Below, in pieces: positions 29,818 to 40,109 of a stretch of 40,109 bases of DNA; the first letter of the stretch is position 1; each line of letters begins with the position of its first letter. Source of the stretch: Byssochlamys sp. IMV 00236 (taxonomy: Eukaryota > Ascomycota > Eurotiomycetes > Eurotiales > Thermoascaceae); assembly GCA_001931875.2 (NCBI GenBank), contig MSJH02000721.1, forward strand, positions 1 through 40,109, in the 5' to 3' direction. The position numbers were made by a program, and so were the translations under genes. Under the pieces are notes generated by a model. The model saw nothing but the letters and a program-made list of their open reading frames with translations. It was not told the DNA's origin and searched no databases.

Positions 29818-30220
29818 TCATCTTGTTCATCCCAATCGACTTCCTTTACAATCTTTGATCTTTCAACAATATATTTCCCTTCTTTATATCTCTGAGGCTC
29901 TTCAAGCGCACGCAGATACTTCCAACCCAATTTTATATGGCATTGATTACATGTGATATCAGCTACTGTATGAATTCCTGTCAATAACATACGCTCTTCT
30001 TTTGTACCAATTGATATATTTACAACTTGATTTACAAGATAGGCAGGACCGTTCTATATTTAAAATATGTATTATATCCTTTAAACATCCGCACCCCACT
30101 TACACGACCCTGAAAGTTTCTGGATATAATAGCGTTTTGTTCTAGTAAATGTGTGTGACAAGAATTACAGGTGAATAGACAAGTTGATTTTAAATAGAGT
30201 CGATGTTTTCGTTTGTCCAT
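29805..30220 (-). CDS. Yippee-family zinc-binding protein (Moh1-like)
   Basis: 121 residues; exons 30104-30220 and 29805-30053; intron 50 nt. The Yippee domain has its two zinc knuckles C18-x2-C21 and C74-x2-C77 exactly 52 residues apart, with IISRNFQGR, YLVNQVVNISIG, LLTGIHTVADITC and LGWKYLRALEEPQRYKEGKY in the expected order. The fold is shared with cereblon/Mis18 and the yeast protein is Moh1. The cellular role in fungi is poorly defined (growth and stationary phase). The stop codon lies inside the last exon of the convergent gene, so the two coding regions overlap by 13 nt. It is divergent from the Dbp4 gene. Confidence 0.95.
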
Positions 30221-30459
30221 TTTTTTAAAGAAAAAAAAAAAAAAAAGAAAAGAAAGATAAAGACCTATTTAAGCCGGAATATCAGCAGGGGATAAGTCAC
30301 ACGCATAAATGTACAATCAGAGAATGTTAGTGTGTGTAATGGATGCAGACGGTAGGACTCAGTATGCAGCATAATGGTGTAACCGTGACTACTGTGGACT
30401 GTTCTTTTTGCTTTTTTCCCCTTCTCTCGTCTTTTTATTTTTTTTTCTTGATCTCTATA
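30221..30459. promoter_or_regulatory. Short divergent promoter between Yippee and Dbp4 genes
   Basis: 239 bp between the two start codons, so both promoters must sit here or overlap. Each start codon has a homopurine/pyrimidine tract beside it (A-run at 30232-30246, T-run at 30434-30448). No specific factor site is claimed. Confidence 0.5.
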
Positions 30460-32820
30460 ATGGCAAAGAAAGCAGCACCTGTAAAAAAAGTGAATCAAAA
30501 GCAGATCAAGCGAGCTCAAGAAAAAGATGACTTGACTACACTCGAATCAAAAGCTTGTCAACCTGTAATTATTTCATGGCTTTAGAAAAAAAAATATTTA
30601 TACTTGTTTTAATTAGGAAAACTACAAGGACTGTAAATTATTTGAAGAATTGCCCATTTCAGAAAAGACAAAGAGAGGATTAACTCTATCCAATTTCAAA
30701 ATGATGACCGAGATTCAACGGAAGGGCATTCCTTTAGCCTTGGCCAAACGAGATGTCCTTGGTGCAGCCAAGACAGGCAGTGGCAAAACACTTTCCTTTC
30801 TTATTCCAGTAAGAAACCTTTTTTTATTTTATCTATTTATCTAATTGTTATTATGTAGGTCTTGGAAATTCTCTTCCGTCAGCAATGGAATTCAGCAGAC
30901 GGTCTAGGAGCACTTATTATTTCACCCACTCGAGAACTTGCCGTTCAAATATTCGAGGTATTGAAAAAGATTGGCAAGAACCATACGTTTTCAGCTGGTT
31001 TGATCATTGGTGGAAAAGAATTCAAGGTCGAACAAGAACGCATCAGTCGGATGAACATCTTGGTATGTACACCTGGTCGATTATTGCAACACATGGATCA
31101 GTCAGCTGGATTTATCTGTGACAATTTACAAATCTTGGTACTGGACGAAGCTGATCGTATCATGGACATGGGATTCCAAAACACAATGAATGCCATCATT
31201 GATAACTTGCCCAAACAACGACAGACGTTGATGTTCTCAGCCACTCAAACACGATCCGTTAAGGATCTCGCTCGTCTTTCCCTCAAGGACCCCGAGTACG
31301 TCGCGGTTCATGAAAAGGCTGAATACAGTACGCCCAAGACACTATCACAGCATTACGTCGTGGCTGAGTTGCACCAAAAGCTTGATATTCTCTATTCGTT
31401 CATCAAGACTCACTTAAAGACAAAGATGATTGTGTTCCTATCGAGTTGTAAACAGACTCGATTTGTCTATGAGTCGTTCTGTAAGCTTCAACCTGGTATA
31501 CCCATCATGCACTTGCACGGTAAACAAAAACAGACAAAGCGTGTCGAGATCTTTAAGCGGTACACGTCCAGTCAACATGCGCTCTTGCTCTGTACAGATA
31601 TCGCCGCTCGTGGTCTCGATTTTCCTGCTGTCGATTGGGTCGTTCAGTTAGACTGTCCCGAGGACGCCGAGACGTATATTCATCGCGCAGGTCGTACGGC
31701 TCGATTTGATGCAGAGGGCCATGCCTTGCTCATCTTGGTGCCCTCAGAGGTAGAAGGCATGATCGAAGAGCTCAAAAAGAAACGTGTGCCAATCGAGGAA
31801 ATCAAGATTAGAACAAGCAAACAACAGACAATTCAAAAGCAGTTGCAGAGCTTCTGTTTCCAAGACCCAGAGATAAAATACCTCGCACAAAGAGCCTTTG
31901 TGGCTTACATGCGATCGATCTATCTTCAAAAGAACAAAAAAATCTTTGATGTCAATGCTTTGCCTGCTGAAGAATTCGCCCATTCCCTTGGTCTGGCTGG
32001 TGCACCCAAGATCAAATTTGTCAAGAAGGCAGAAAAGAAAAAGATGGGTCCAGTGAAAGAAGAAGAAAGTGATCAAGAACAAGAGCAAGAGCAAGAACAA
32101 GGAGTCAAGACCAAGTATGATCGTATGTTCCAACGAAAGAACCAAGATATCCTTTCAGAGCATTATCATAAGCTGGTCGATTACGAGAATGATAAGCTCA
32201 ACGTGCATGAAGATGAGGACGATGAGGACTTTTTGACAATCTCCCGTAAAGATCATGCGTTAGAAAGTGATAATGAAGAAGAAGATATTACAGGAGTAGC
32301 ACAAGAAAATATATCCAAGCGAAAGCAAAAGATGACAAAGAAGGATAGGATCAAGAATATGCCTCGTGGTGAAAAGATTGTTTTTGATGAAGAAGGAGAA
32401 GCACACGCTTTATATGAACTTGCTACTGAGCAAGACTTCTTGAAGGAAGGCGATGTTAAGGATCAAATCAAGGCATTTATAGATGAAAAGGGACAAGAAA
32501 TGCAACAGGCTGATGTTGAAGATAAAGAGCTTGTGAAACAAAAGAGACTTGAAAAGAAGATTAAGCGAAAGGAAAGAGAGAGAGCTGAAAGGGAAGAAAT
32601 GGAAGGAATAGAAGGACATGAAGAAGAAGATGAAGAGATGGAAGAATCTGAAGAAGAAGAAGAAGAAAGTGAAGAAGAAAGCGAAGAAGAGAGTAGAAAG
32701 AGATCTTATGACAGTGAAGAAGAAGAAGAACATACAAACAAGAAGAGAGTCATTGATGTAGAAGAACCATTAACATTAGAAGACCAAGAAGCTCTTGCAC
32801 TGAAACTCTTGGGCAACTAA
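30460..32820 (+). CDS. DBP4: DEAD-box RNA helicase Dbp4/Hca4 (DDX10)
   Basis: Nucleolar ATP-dependent RNA helicase for 18S rRNA maturation and U14/U3 snoRNA release. 752 residues; exons 30460-30564, 30617-30808, 30859-32820; introns 52 and 50 nt. The N-terminus is basic ([20 protein letters not shown]). The Q-motif region is [16 protein letters not shown]; motif [10 protein letters not shown] (86-93 region); PTREL; TPGR; motif [14 protein letters not shown] (D195-D198); SAT; then [11 protein letters not shown] and the terminal HRAGRTARF. The Dbp4-specific extension follows ([40 protein letters not shown]), then a long Lys/Glu-rich tail with poly-Glu blocks around residues 690-735, as in DDX10. 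Divergent from Yippee. Confidence 0.97.
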
Positions 32821-32919
32821 ACAAGCATTAATTATTATTATTTTTTTGTCTAATAAATTCAACACATGCATTACACCCAATTGTGGCTTATTTAATCATT
32901 GTTTTTCTTTTTCTTCTCA

Positions 32920-33381
32920 ATGTCAAATGAAGATCATGTTGCACTTTCTCAGCATGCATTAAACCTAGAATTAAGAACACATCCTATCCGTGGACGTGGC
33001 GTGTTCACCAAAGACTTTATAAAACGCAACACACTTGTGGAGATCTCGCCTGTTCTGTTCTTTGATGCTCAAGAGTATGACACACACGGTAAATATACCA
33101 TACTGGACCACTATACCTATGTATGGCAAGGAGGATATGCGCTGGCGCTTGGACTTGGATCTATGTTTAACCATGATAATAAGCCTAATGTTGGGTTTAT
33201 TCGAGATATCCCAAACAAGTTGATTCGATATGTTACCTTGCGAGATATCGAACCAGAGGAAGAGTTGTGTATATCTTATGGCAATCATCTTTGGTTTGAG
33301 ACTGAAGAGGATAAAAAGGAGCAAGTGTCTGAAGATGAGCATGAGCCATTGCCTTTTTGCGACGATGAAGAAAGTTTATAA
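32920..33381 (+). CDS. Small SET-domain protein
   Basis: Intronless, 153 residues, a compact SET fold with little else; probably a protein lysine methyltransferase of unknown target. Signatures: RTHPIRGRGVFTKDFIKRNT (N-SET), LGLGSMFNHDNKPNV (the NHS/NHD pseudoknot motif, here FNHD), RDIEPEEELCISYGNHLWF (the ELxxxYG motif). No pre- or post-SET cysteine cluster. The tail is acidic. Met at 32920 was chosen over the in-frame ATG at 32899, which would add a Phe-run encoded by the T-tract of the leader. Only 99 bp follow the Dbp4 stop, same strand. Confidence 0.9.
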   Translation: MSNEDHVALSQHALNLELRTHPIRGRGVFTKDFIKRNTLVEISPVLFFDAQEYDTHGKYTILDHYTYVWQGGYALALGLGSMFNHDNKPNVGFIRDIPNKLIRYVTLRDIEPEEELCISYGNHLWFETEEDKKEQVSEDEHEPLPFCDDEESL

Positions 33382-34160
33382 ATAAAATGAGAAGGCTCTC
33401 ATTTAAATATCTTTGTTTCTGTGTGTGTGATAAAGAGGTGTTTTTTAAAAGTGAATTCATTCTGTAAATGTATCAGTTTGCTACTGATAAGCATCGCCTG
33501 ATACAGAATTCCGCTTGTGCAGCAGTTTTTTTTTTTTTTTTTTTTTTTGGAAAAGAAGGTGCTAATCCGCAAAAAACTTGAATGGTTAAGAAGGGTTTGA
33601 TTACACCAATTTCTATTTTGATTGGCAGGTTAAGGATTTGAATACACAGAGAAATTCTTGGTTGGAAGTCATACTTGTTCCAATCCTCATTGCCTCCGTT
33701 CCAAGCTCCGATGAGGTGGTAAAGGCTCTTTCGTGCCACGCTTTATTTTCAGATAACAATATATAATAAAAAATTTTTTTTCCAGTTCCTATTTCTTCAG
33801 ATCTTTGAACGCACTTAACGCATTTTTTCTATTTATCTTGGGATGGGAACAAAAGCGAAGACAGTCAGCTGAAAGTTGAAGGGCGGGTGACCACCTCATC
33901 TTCTCCTTCCACTTTGGCAACTGTTTGATTGGGCAGATCAAAAATCTGGGATGCAATTTCCCAAAATCTTGATTTTTAAACGCAAAGCGCTGTAGTTGCG
34001 TGGTACGAAAATTTTTTTATCCTTTTTGTAAAACAACGAATCACTTTACTTTTTTTTTATATTTATATATAAATTACAACCCTTCTCTCTTTCTTTTTCT
34101 TTCCATAGACCTTTTTTTTTTCTTTTAGTCTCTTTTTTTTTTTTTTTTTTAAAAAAAACG
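33382..34160. other. Intergenic, upstream of SLC35F-type transporter
   Basis: No gene seen. It has T23 at 33526-33548 and a series of T-tracts at 34046-34150 forming the pyrimidine-rich leader before the ATG at 34161. Confidence 0.5.
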
Positions 34161-35310
34161 ATGAGCAACGACGAAGAATCATCAACAAAAAAGAGTTGGA
34201 AGCAATACTTTGCTTTTCTTAAAAACCCAAACTTTTACAAGGTTTTATTCTTGGGCCAATGTAAGTCTAAAATAAAAACATGTAGCCAACAACTCATAAC
34301 AAATCATAGTGTTGTCTCTTTGTATTACTGGTACAAATGTAACAACAACCATATTGGGTAGTCAATACGGATTCAATGCACCTACAACACAGACCTTTTT
34401 GGTTTATGCCTGTTTGGCCATTGTTTACAACAGTTATGCGATCTATAAACGTGGCCTCAAAGGATGGTTACTTCAATTCTGGAGACGAGGTCACATTTAT
34501 TTCATTTTGGGATTCATTGATGTGGAAGGAAACTATTTTGTTGTCAAATCCTTTCAGTACACTTCACTTTTATCTGCCATGTTGCTCGATTGCTGGAGCA
34601 CGCCCGTCTGTATGATCCTCTCTTACTTTTTCCTCAAAGTCAAATACCGATGGCTTCAGTTCCTCGGAGTCTTTATTGCTCTTTGTGGTCTAGGCATGTT
34701 GGTCGCAAGTGACGTGATCACCGGTAAGAACTATGGTGCTGTCAATCCAGTCAAGGGCGATCTCTTCTGCTTGCTTGGCGCAACACTTTATGGCTTCTCT
34801 AATGTCGGCGAGGAATACATGGCTCGAAAGCACCCACTTTATGAAGTCATTGGCATGTTCACTTTCTTTGCTACCTTTATCAACCTCGTTCAGATCTTTA
34901 TCTTTGAACGCGAGGAGTGGGCAGCATTTGCTGATCATCAGATCACAGGCATGGTTATCACTTATACCATCTGTATGTTCATTCTCTACTCTTTGGCACC
35001 TGTCATGTTCCGTCTCGGAAGCGCACTCTTATACAACTTGTCTCTCTTAACCAGCGACTTTTACGGTCTCATCTTTGGCCTTGGTTTGTTCGGATACAAG
35101 GTCACTGTGCTCTATCCATTTGCCTACGTTGTCGTTATCATCGGTATTGTCATCTACCACGTCTTCCCTGCACCCATGCCTGGCATTGGTGATTTCACGC
35201 CTGAATTGGCCGAGAAGGAAAGAAGGGAGTTATTCTATGGTAGACAGAATGATGAAGAACAAGGAGAGAAAACTCTAGATGAGCAGGTCAATATAGAATC
35301 TAAAGCTTAG
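34161..35310 (+). CDS. SLC35F1/F2-type solute carrier (DMT superfamily)
   Basis: Multi-pass membrane transporter of 366 residues; exons 34161-34260 and 34310-35310; intron 49 nt. About ten hydrophobic segments in the EamA/DMT arrangement follow a cytosolic N-terminus (MSNDEESSTKKSW). SLC35F hallmarks: YFILGFIDVEGNYFVVKSFQ, YTSLLSAMLLDCWSTPVCMI, then GDLFCLLGATLYGFSNVGEE (internal repeat) and LYNLSLLTSDFYGLIFGL. The tail is polar and acidic. Substrate of fungal members is not established; related human proteins have been linked to queuosine-type or other solutes, which I would not extend to this protein. Confidence 0.93.
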
Positions 35311-35724
35311 TTTATCATATACACTCTTATACATGTTCATTTAATGTAAATGCATTCTGTTTATATTAATGGTAATGTGTAGCCCTTCAGCGTCTTTTGT
35401 TACACTGTACATAAAAAGACGTAACTAATAAAGTCTATTCTATTATCTGTTATGTAAAACTTAAAAACTGTCTTTCTTAATCAAACACATACACAGAGAC
35501 ACCATTTTTTTTGCTGCATCTTTTCGGTGCTACACGCCGCAACCGTTTATATATCACAGCATAATAAATATTGAAAGAGAGAGAGAGAGAGCGAGAGCGA
35601 GAAAAAGAATCAAAATTTATTAAGAACAAAGGGGGACGGAAGCATAAATGAGTATCGTCTAGTCTTGCTTTAGTCTATATTACTATCCGTAAGCAGTGTG
35701 CTTTATGTTTTTCACTACCCAAAC
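35311..35724. other. Intergenic between convergent transporter and Lag1 genes
   Basis: 3' UTR sequence with AATAAA-like signals (ctaataaagtc at about 35426; cataataaata at about 35560) and an AG-rich microsatellite at 35574-35602. No gene seen. Confidence 0.5.
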
Positions 35725-36934
35725 TTACTCAATAGCCTCATCTTCTTCCTCATCTTCGCTTCGGGTATCTTCTGCGTTCTTGCCCTGCAGAACACGAACA
35801 ATAACATTCACAATTAGGATAAACCAGTAAAACATGATGACATTCAGCGCTAGAAACGCAGAAATATACAGTTTTTGTGTGAAGGGTGTGAAGTACTTTC
35901 CCTTTTCAGGCTCCCATTTCATATCAAGGTACTGACTAGGTTCGACTTTACAAAAATGAGTATACTTATAATAGCAACAAAACAAGACTTACCAGCTGTA
36001 GCCCAGATGATGATACCGAATAGGATATGACGAGTGATTGGCCAAGAGATTGCAAATAAGGCAAAGGCTAAATCACATACAGTAGTGAATCCCAAGTACT
36101 TTAGGATCTTGGCAAGCTATTGCACATGTAAATATATATAACAATGAGACGCACACACGCTTTATAACTTACCGAAAGGCAAATATCACATAAATCCATA
36201 CAACAAAGAACCGCATTTCCGATCCGAGTAAAATTGGAAGCATAACTTGAGACGATCAAGGTGATCGTGATGAAGTGATGAGTGACCATCGCAAAGTGGT
36301 CCTTTCTTTTCTTTTCGACATGAATTGTATACACTTGTTGTATCCAAAATGCGAGTTGCATCAGATAATACATTTTCATTTGCTTCGTCATTGTTAGATG
36401 AGGATAATCGATCCAGTAAAAAGATGTGTTTAACCAATGAGGGCTATGATACATGATGTACATGCCAACGCTCCAAAAGACGATATAATAGCTAAACATC
36501 CATCCTTGTTCTGCAAACCTTTGTCGCTTCGACCTGTCCATGCCCCACCATTTTCCAATAGGCAGATACACAAATCTCATGGTTGAGGCGCGTAAGAACG
36601 TAAAGGTGACAACCCAGTAAGCGACATAATAGATATCGTCTGATCCTTTTCCGTATTGATTATCAGCAATTTTGTAAGATAAAACTATATACTTTTTAAA
36701 GGTATGAAAACCAAGATAATAGGCCAGCAGAATTGAAAGTGTCAGCACACTGGTTATACCTAACAAAAAGAATGTCAGATGACGTTCAGATTGACATACA
36801 CTTCAGCCCTTTTTAAATAAAAACATACCAAGTTCAAGCTCTAATGCGCGTTCCTTTAAACTTTTTGTTCTCTGACGTACTGGCTTCTTTTGTATTGAAG
36901 GAGGCTCCTTTTGTTTTGTTACTTTGGTCGGCAT
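35725..36934 (-). CDS. LAG1: Ceramide synthase, Lag1/Lac1-type (TLC domain)
   Basis: ER membrane acyl-CoA-dependent ceramide synthase; 345 residues in four exons: 36829-36934, 36173-36759, 35993-36116, 35725-35945; introns 69, 56 and 47 nt. The N-terminus is basic and cytosolic (KKPVRQRTKSLKERALELEL), then several TM helices. The Lag1 motif is seen: FWIQQVYTIHVEKKRKDHFA, then MVTHHFITITLIVSSYASNF with the paired histidines, TRIGNAVLCCMDLCDICLSL, and AKILKYL after the exon junction. The C-terminus is acidic (EDTRSEDEEEDEAIE), as in fungal Lag1, where such a tail carries casein-kinase-2-type sites. Confidence 0.95.
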
Positions 36935-37525
36935 TTAATATTGTGTGTTTTTTGAACAAAGAGAAAAAGGGAAAAGAGAGAAAGAAATAGCACTGAAAAA
37001 AATATTTATATACTCTTGGTTTTTTTTTTTTTGGTCCTTTATTTGTGTGCTATTGAAATACCGTTGTGACTGCAAGGACATGAATATATATATACATACA
37101 CACACAAAGGACAACATAACGACACTAGTTACTTTTGATGTAGATCATACACAAACCTCTTTTACTTTTTTTATAGTAAATGAGTAATTCCTTAAATGGC
37201 TATTTCCGGTCCAACAGAAACATGTCTTTATAAAGAAAAAAAAAGGGGGGAGGGAAACAAGATCCTTCTTTTTCTCTCCCCCAAAAGCATAAACAACAGT
37301 GAGCTTAATTAGCCTCACATGAAACAAAGCCTCTTATATTATGTGAGATCAAGAAACCGAGGATCTGTGTTTCCTCCTTTGTATGCGCTGCTTAAAAAAA
37401 TAAATTGTTAAATCAGATCCGTAGGAAAACTAAGCCCAAGAGTTTTTATTTCTTTTTACTTGGCTCACGGAGTTTAGACAAGTGGGGAAGTCTTTGTCAC
37501 CCGAGTTGAAAGATATTTTAATGTT
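36935..37525. other. Intergenic, upstream of the Lag1 gene
   Basis: No gene seen; promoter of the Lag1 gene and 3' region of HIS3. A/T-rich with T-tracts (37020-37032) and a purine/pyrimidine-rich segment at 37230-37282 (aaaaaaaagggggg and ctctcccccaaaa). Confidence 0.5.
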
Positions 37526-38277
37526 TTATAATACACCTTTTGTTGAAGGAACATCATCTGTGCCTGTTCTACTAGCAGCTTGTCTTATGGCAACGGCCAA
37601 TGCTTTGAATGCAGATTCAGCCCTATTGAAAAATGACATAAGCATCCCCCCTCCTTTTTTTTTTTGAAAGTGATCTTACTTGTGATGATCGTTTTGTCCT
37701 TTCAACACGTCTACATGAAGCGTAATACCTGCTGCGCCAGCAAAAGATTGTAAAACGTGAGGAATCATCTCGGTAGACAGCTCACCAATCTTTTCACGTT
37801 TCAAGTCCAAATTGATATCAGCAAAAGGACGTCCAGAGATATCGACAACAGCACGAGAAAGTGCCTAAATAACTGATTTAAATATAAATGATATCGATAT
37901 TCACAATATCTTACCTCGTCTAAAGGACAGTAAGCGTTGCCAAAGCGTTGAATGCCCTTGGGCGTGCCAAGTGCTTGCTTGAAGGCCATGCCCAAGGCGA
38001 TACCCGTGTCCTCTGCAGTATGATGATCATCGATGTAAAGATCGCCCTTACAGTGAAGTTCTAATGACCATCCACCATGCTTTGCTAGGGCATGATACAT
38101 CTATCATTTCTATTAGTTTTCTCTCTCTTTGTTTACAATGTGGAAATGTACGTGATCGAGGAATCCGATGCCAGTGTCAATTTTGATCTCTTGGTTCATT
38201 TTGTCGTCAAGGTTAATAGAAACCTTGATATCTGTCTCATTTGTTTTTCTTTCTACAATTGCTGTGCGTGCTTCCAT
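37526..38277 (-). CDS. HIS3: Imidazoleglycerol-phosphate dehydratase
   Basis: Sixth step of histidine biosynthesis. 197 residues in four exons: 38152-38277, 37915-38100, 37680-37864, 37526-37622; introns 50-57 nt, in phase. The two repeated manganese-binding histidine motifs are present: [17 protein letters not shown] (HxxxH-type) with [14 protein letters not shown], and later [19 protein letters not shown], with ISGRPFADI and the C-terminus STKGVL. Start at 38277 ([19 protein letters not shown]) fits the family's N-terminus. Slightly shorter than yeast His3 (about 220 aa), from loop regions only. Confidence 0.96.
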
Positions 38278-40109
38278 TATCTTTCTTATCTATAAAAGTA
38301 CCTCAAATGAGCATTAGATTTTTTTTTTTCTTTTGATGGCATCTGAGATCTAAAATGAGACGACTGCGATTTTGTATGGCCAATTCTAGGTGCACTATAC
38401 CCTCTGAAGTTTAAATTGTCAAAGTGACAGTTTATCCTTTGGGTCCTAAGGAAATTACTGTTGGTATATCACTAGTAGCTCTTCTGCATGTCGTGTAATA
38501 TGTTGGATATTATTACGCAAATGGTGATTTGTTGGAGCACAGATAGACGGTCTATGCTCAAACGCGTTACACGAAAAAGCATCTGTGTATACCATCGCGC
38601 TAGGCCTTGTAAGGGTCGTGTTGGCACATTTAAAGGAGGCTAGCTATACAAAACCGAGATTATTTAAGAAGAAAAACATATTTCAAAAGCTATAAAAGAG
38701 ATATAAGAGCTTGCTATTCAACGATATTTTAATGAAAAATAAGCGGATGATTGGTTGTCGTTCTCTTCAATGCGTATTGTGTATCATAATCAGCTTGTTT
38801 ACTCAAAGATATACACATAATTTATATAATAAAGGTCCAAAGGATGTCACTATAGTAACATAAGGATCAGAAAAGAATCTGTCAGAATCTGGACTGAATG
38901 AACTTCAGCTACTCCTTTTACACTGTTCACAAGATTCTTGTAAATGAACCATACATTCGTGCTTTATCTCTCCATTACAAAGGCAGCGATTTGCGCTCAA
39001 GCTGGTCATTTTGCCTGAATCCTGAACATTGTGTGTCTATTGTCACTCATATTGTATTATATTGGCATTCTATTACCGAAAACGGGGCTGTTCACTTGTT
39101 TTTTCTTTTTCTTTTTCAATAGTCATTTAATGACCTCCGTCCAACACACACTTTACTGCTCCATCAAGAACGTGGTCCTTGTTGTGTAATCAACTATAGA
39201 ATTAGCACAAAGAATAAATCCACTAGTTAGATCCCCGACGATAGCTCCTTAGCCAATATGATGTTGTTAAGATACAAGCTATTCAGTAGACTTTCAAATC
39301 ATTGACTATAAATACCCTTATTCTAAATACCCTGTGAACGGGAGATTTATATTATGGAATAAAAGAGTCCTAAAAGTATTGACCTATCTTTTGAGTCCTG
39401 ATCAACAACCTCCTTGCTCAAAAAAATAATAATTGACGTTTGTGCTGCCAAGATGTATATCTGAATGACATAGATAAGGTTTGTCAAGAAACCAGGGGTA
39501 GATGACCCAAGATTTATATGACACAGCTATTCATAGAGGCATAATCATAACAGATCAAAGACATATTATGGACAAGCCTTTGTTCAAAAGTAGTAGAAAT
39601 AAGATTTTAAAATAAAGGAGATCCTTTACCTATGCATTTAAAATACAAAGCTTTTAGACAGTCAAATCAACAGAAACTTCTAGAGTATTAAAAGGGGAAA
39701 AGTGTTTTTGGCCATCAATCAAAAGGATTCGAAATATTAGCAGTAGCGCTAGTACTGCAAGACATATCAAACTTTATTATAAATAAAAAAAAAAAGACTA
39801 TTCCGGATGGGCGATAGTAGGCTGTTTTGGTGTAAAAAAGGTGATACGATGGTTTCACGAATATCTTAAGTTCATGCATTTTTTGAGGAAGGAATAGCTT
39901 GCATATTTCTTTGACAACGACCACCTGGTCAATTTTCTTCATACTGCAACAATAGCCAAGTAGGCCAAAAAAAAAAAGAAAGAAAGAAAGAAAAAAAAAA
40001 AAGAGGAAATGAATATTGAGACATTTAAATAAATGTGCAGTAGTATTCAAGCTATTGCTTGTACCTTTAAAATCTATCATCCAATGTTTGACACAACTCA
40101 TAGAGTATA
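38278..40109. other. 1.8 kb gene-free, AT-rich right end
   Basis: No gene supported on either strand. Frames at 38898-39122 and 39715-40101 are low-complexity or lack similarity. A-tracts at 39785-39796 and 39966-40002 (aaag-type repeats) are visible. It may contain decayed transposon sequence, but no terminal repeats or domain fragments were recognised. Confidence 0.45.

Noticed and set aside
32410..32733. 107-codon minus-strand frame inside Dbp4
   Set aside because: Phe/Leu/Ser-rich shadow of the Glu/Lys-rich tail of Dbp4 on the opposite strand.
39715..40101. 128-codon minus-strand frame at the right edge
   Set aside because: Rich in Phe runs encoded by A/T tracts with no domain or start context; judged spurious.
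1..40109. tRNA genes, rRNA or CRISPR arrays
   Set aside because: I looked for tRNA B-box-like GGTTCGAATCC patterns and for regularly spaced repeats and saw none. A covariance-model scan would be decisive.

Overview
This window looks like nuclear DNA of an early-diverging filamentous fungus, most likely Mucoromycota (Mucorales-like). That is an inference. The DNA is AT-rich and nearly every gene is split by very short GT-AG introns, mostly 46-69 nt. The gene set is fungal (copper-fist regulator, Bub2/Cdc16 GAP, Lag1, Hpt1-type PRTase, His3, Dbp4) plus proteins best known from animals (SOSS-B, a BRCA1/BARD1-like RING-BRCT protein). Exon models were built by hand from splice signals, reading-frame phase and recognised domains; coding lengths divide by three in all of them.

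Layout. 0-1.3 kb: intact DD34E Tc1/IS630-like transposase. 1.8-3.6 kb: Golgi-type O-fucosyltransferase-like protein. 3.7-8.4 kb: mitochondrial block, with a LEA-like membrane protein, mitochondrial aspartyl-tRNA synthetase (9 exons) and a second small single-TM mitochondrial protein. 8.4-10.5 kb: gene-poor. 10.5-11.3 kb: small Cuf1/Mac1-type copper-fist factor. 11.6-19.8 kb: a run of minus-strand genes: FabG-like SDR, an uncertain hypothetical gene, a RING + tandem BRCT (BARD1/BRCA1-like) protein, Bub2/Cdc16 TBC GAP, SOSS-B OB-fold protein, peroxisomal SCP2 and a SAM methyltransferase with a myristoylation-type N-terminus. 21.5-25.1 kb: CENP-B-type DNA-binding protein ending in a PIP box, peroxisomal hydratase-2 and a Nudix (Yjr142w-like) gene. 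25.1-28.8 kb: Hpt1-type purine PRTase between decayed, coding-like relics including a diverged direct repeat. 28.8-33.4 kb: a tiny secreted-peptide candidate, a Q-rich hypothetical gene overlapping Yippee tail to tail, Dbp4 helicase and a small SET protein. 34.1-38.3 kb: SLC35F-type transporter, Lag1 ceramide synthase and His3. 38.3-40.1 kb: no gene seen.

The strongest candidate for something new is 13.7-17.1 kb. A 316-residue protein with a perfect C3HC4 RING and two BRCT repeats, most like BARD1, lies 52 bp downstream of Bub2, which lies 145 bp downstream of SOSS-B, all on one strand. A second candidate is the CENP-B/pogo-like protein at 21.5 kb, which lacks a DDE nuclease domain but ends in a canonical PCNA-interacting peptide. 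Separate genes for the three activities fused in animal peroxisomal MFE-2 (SDR, hydratase-2, SCP2) also occur within 12 kb.
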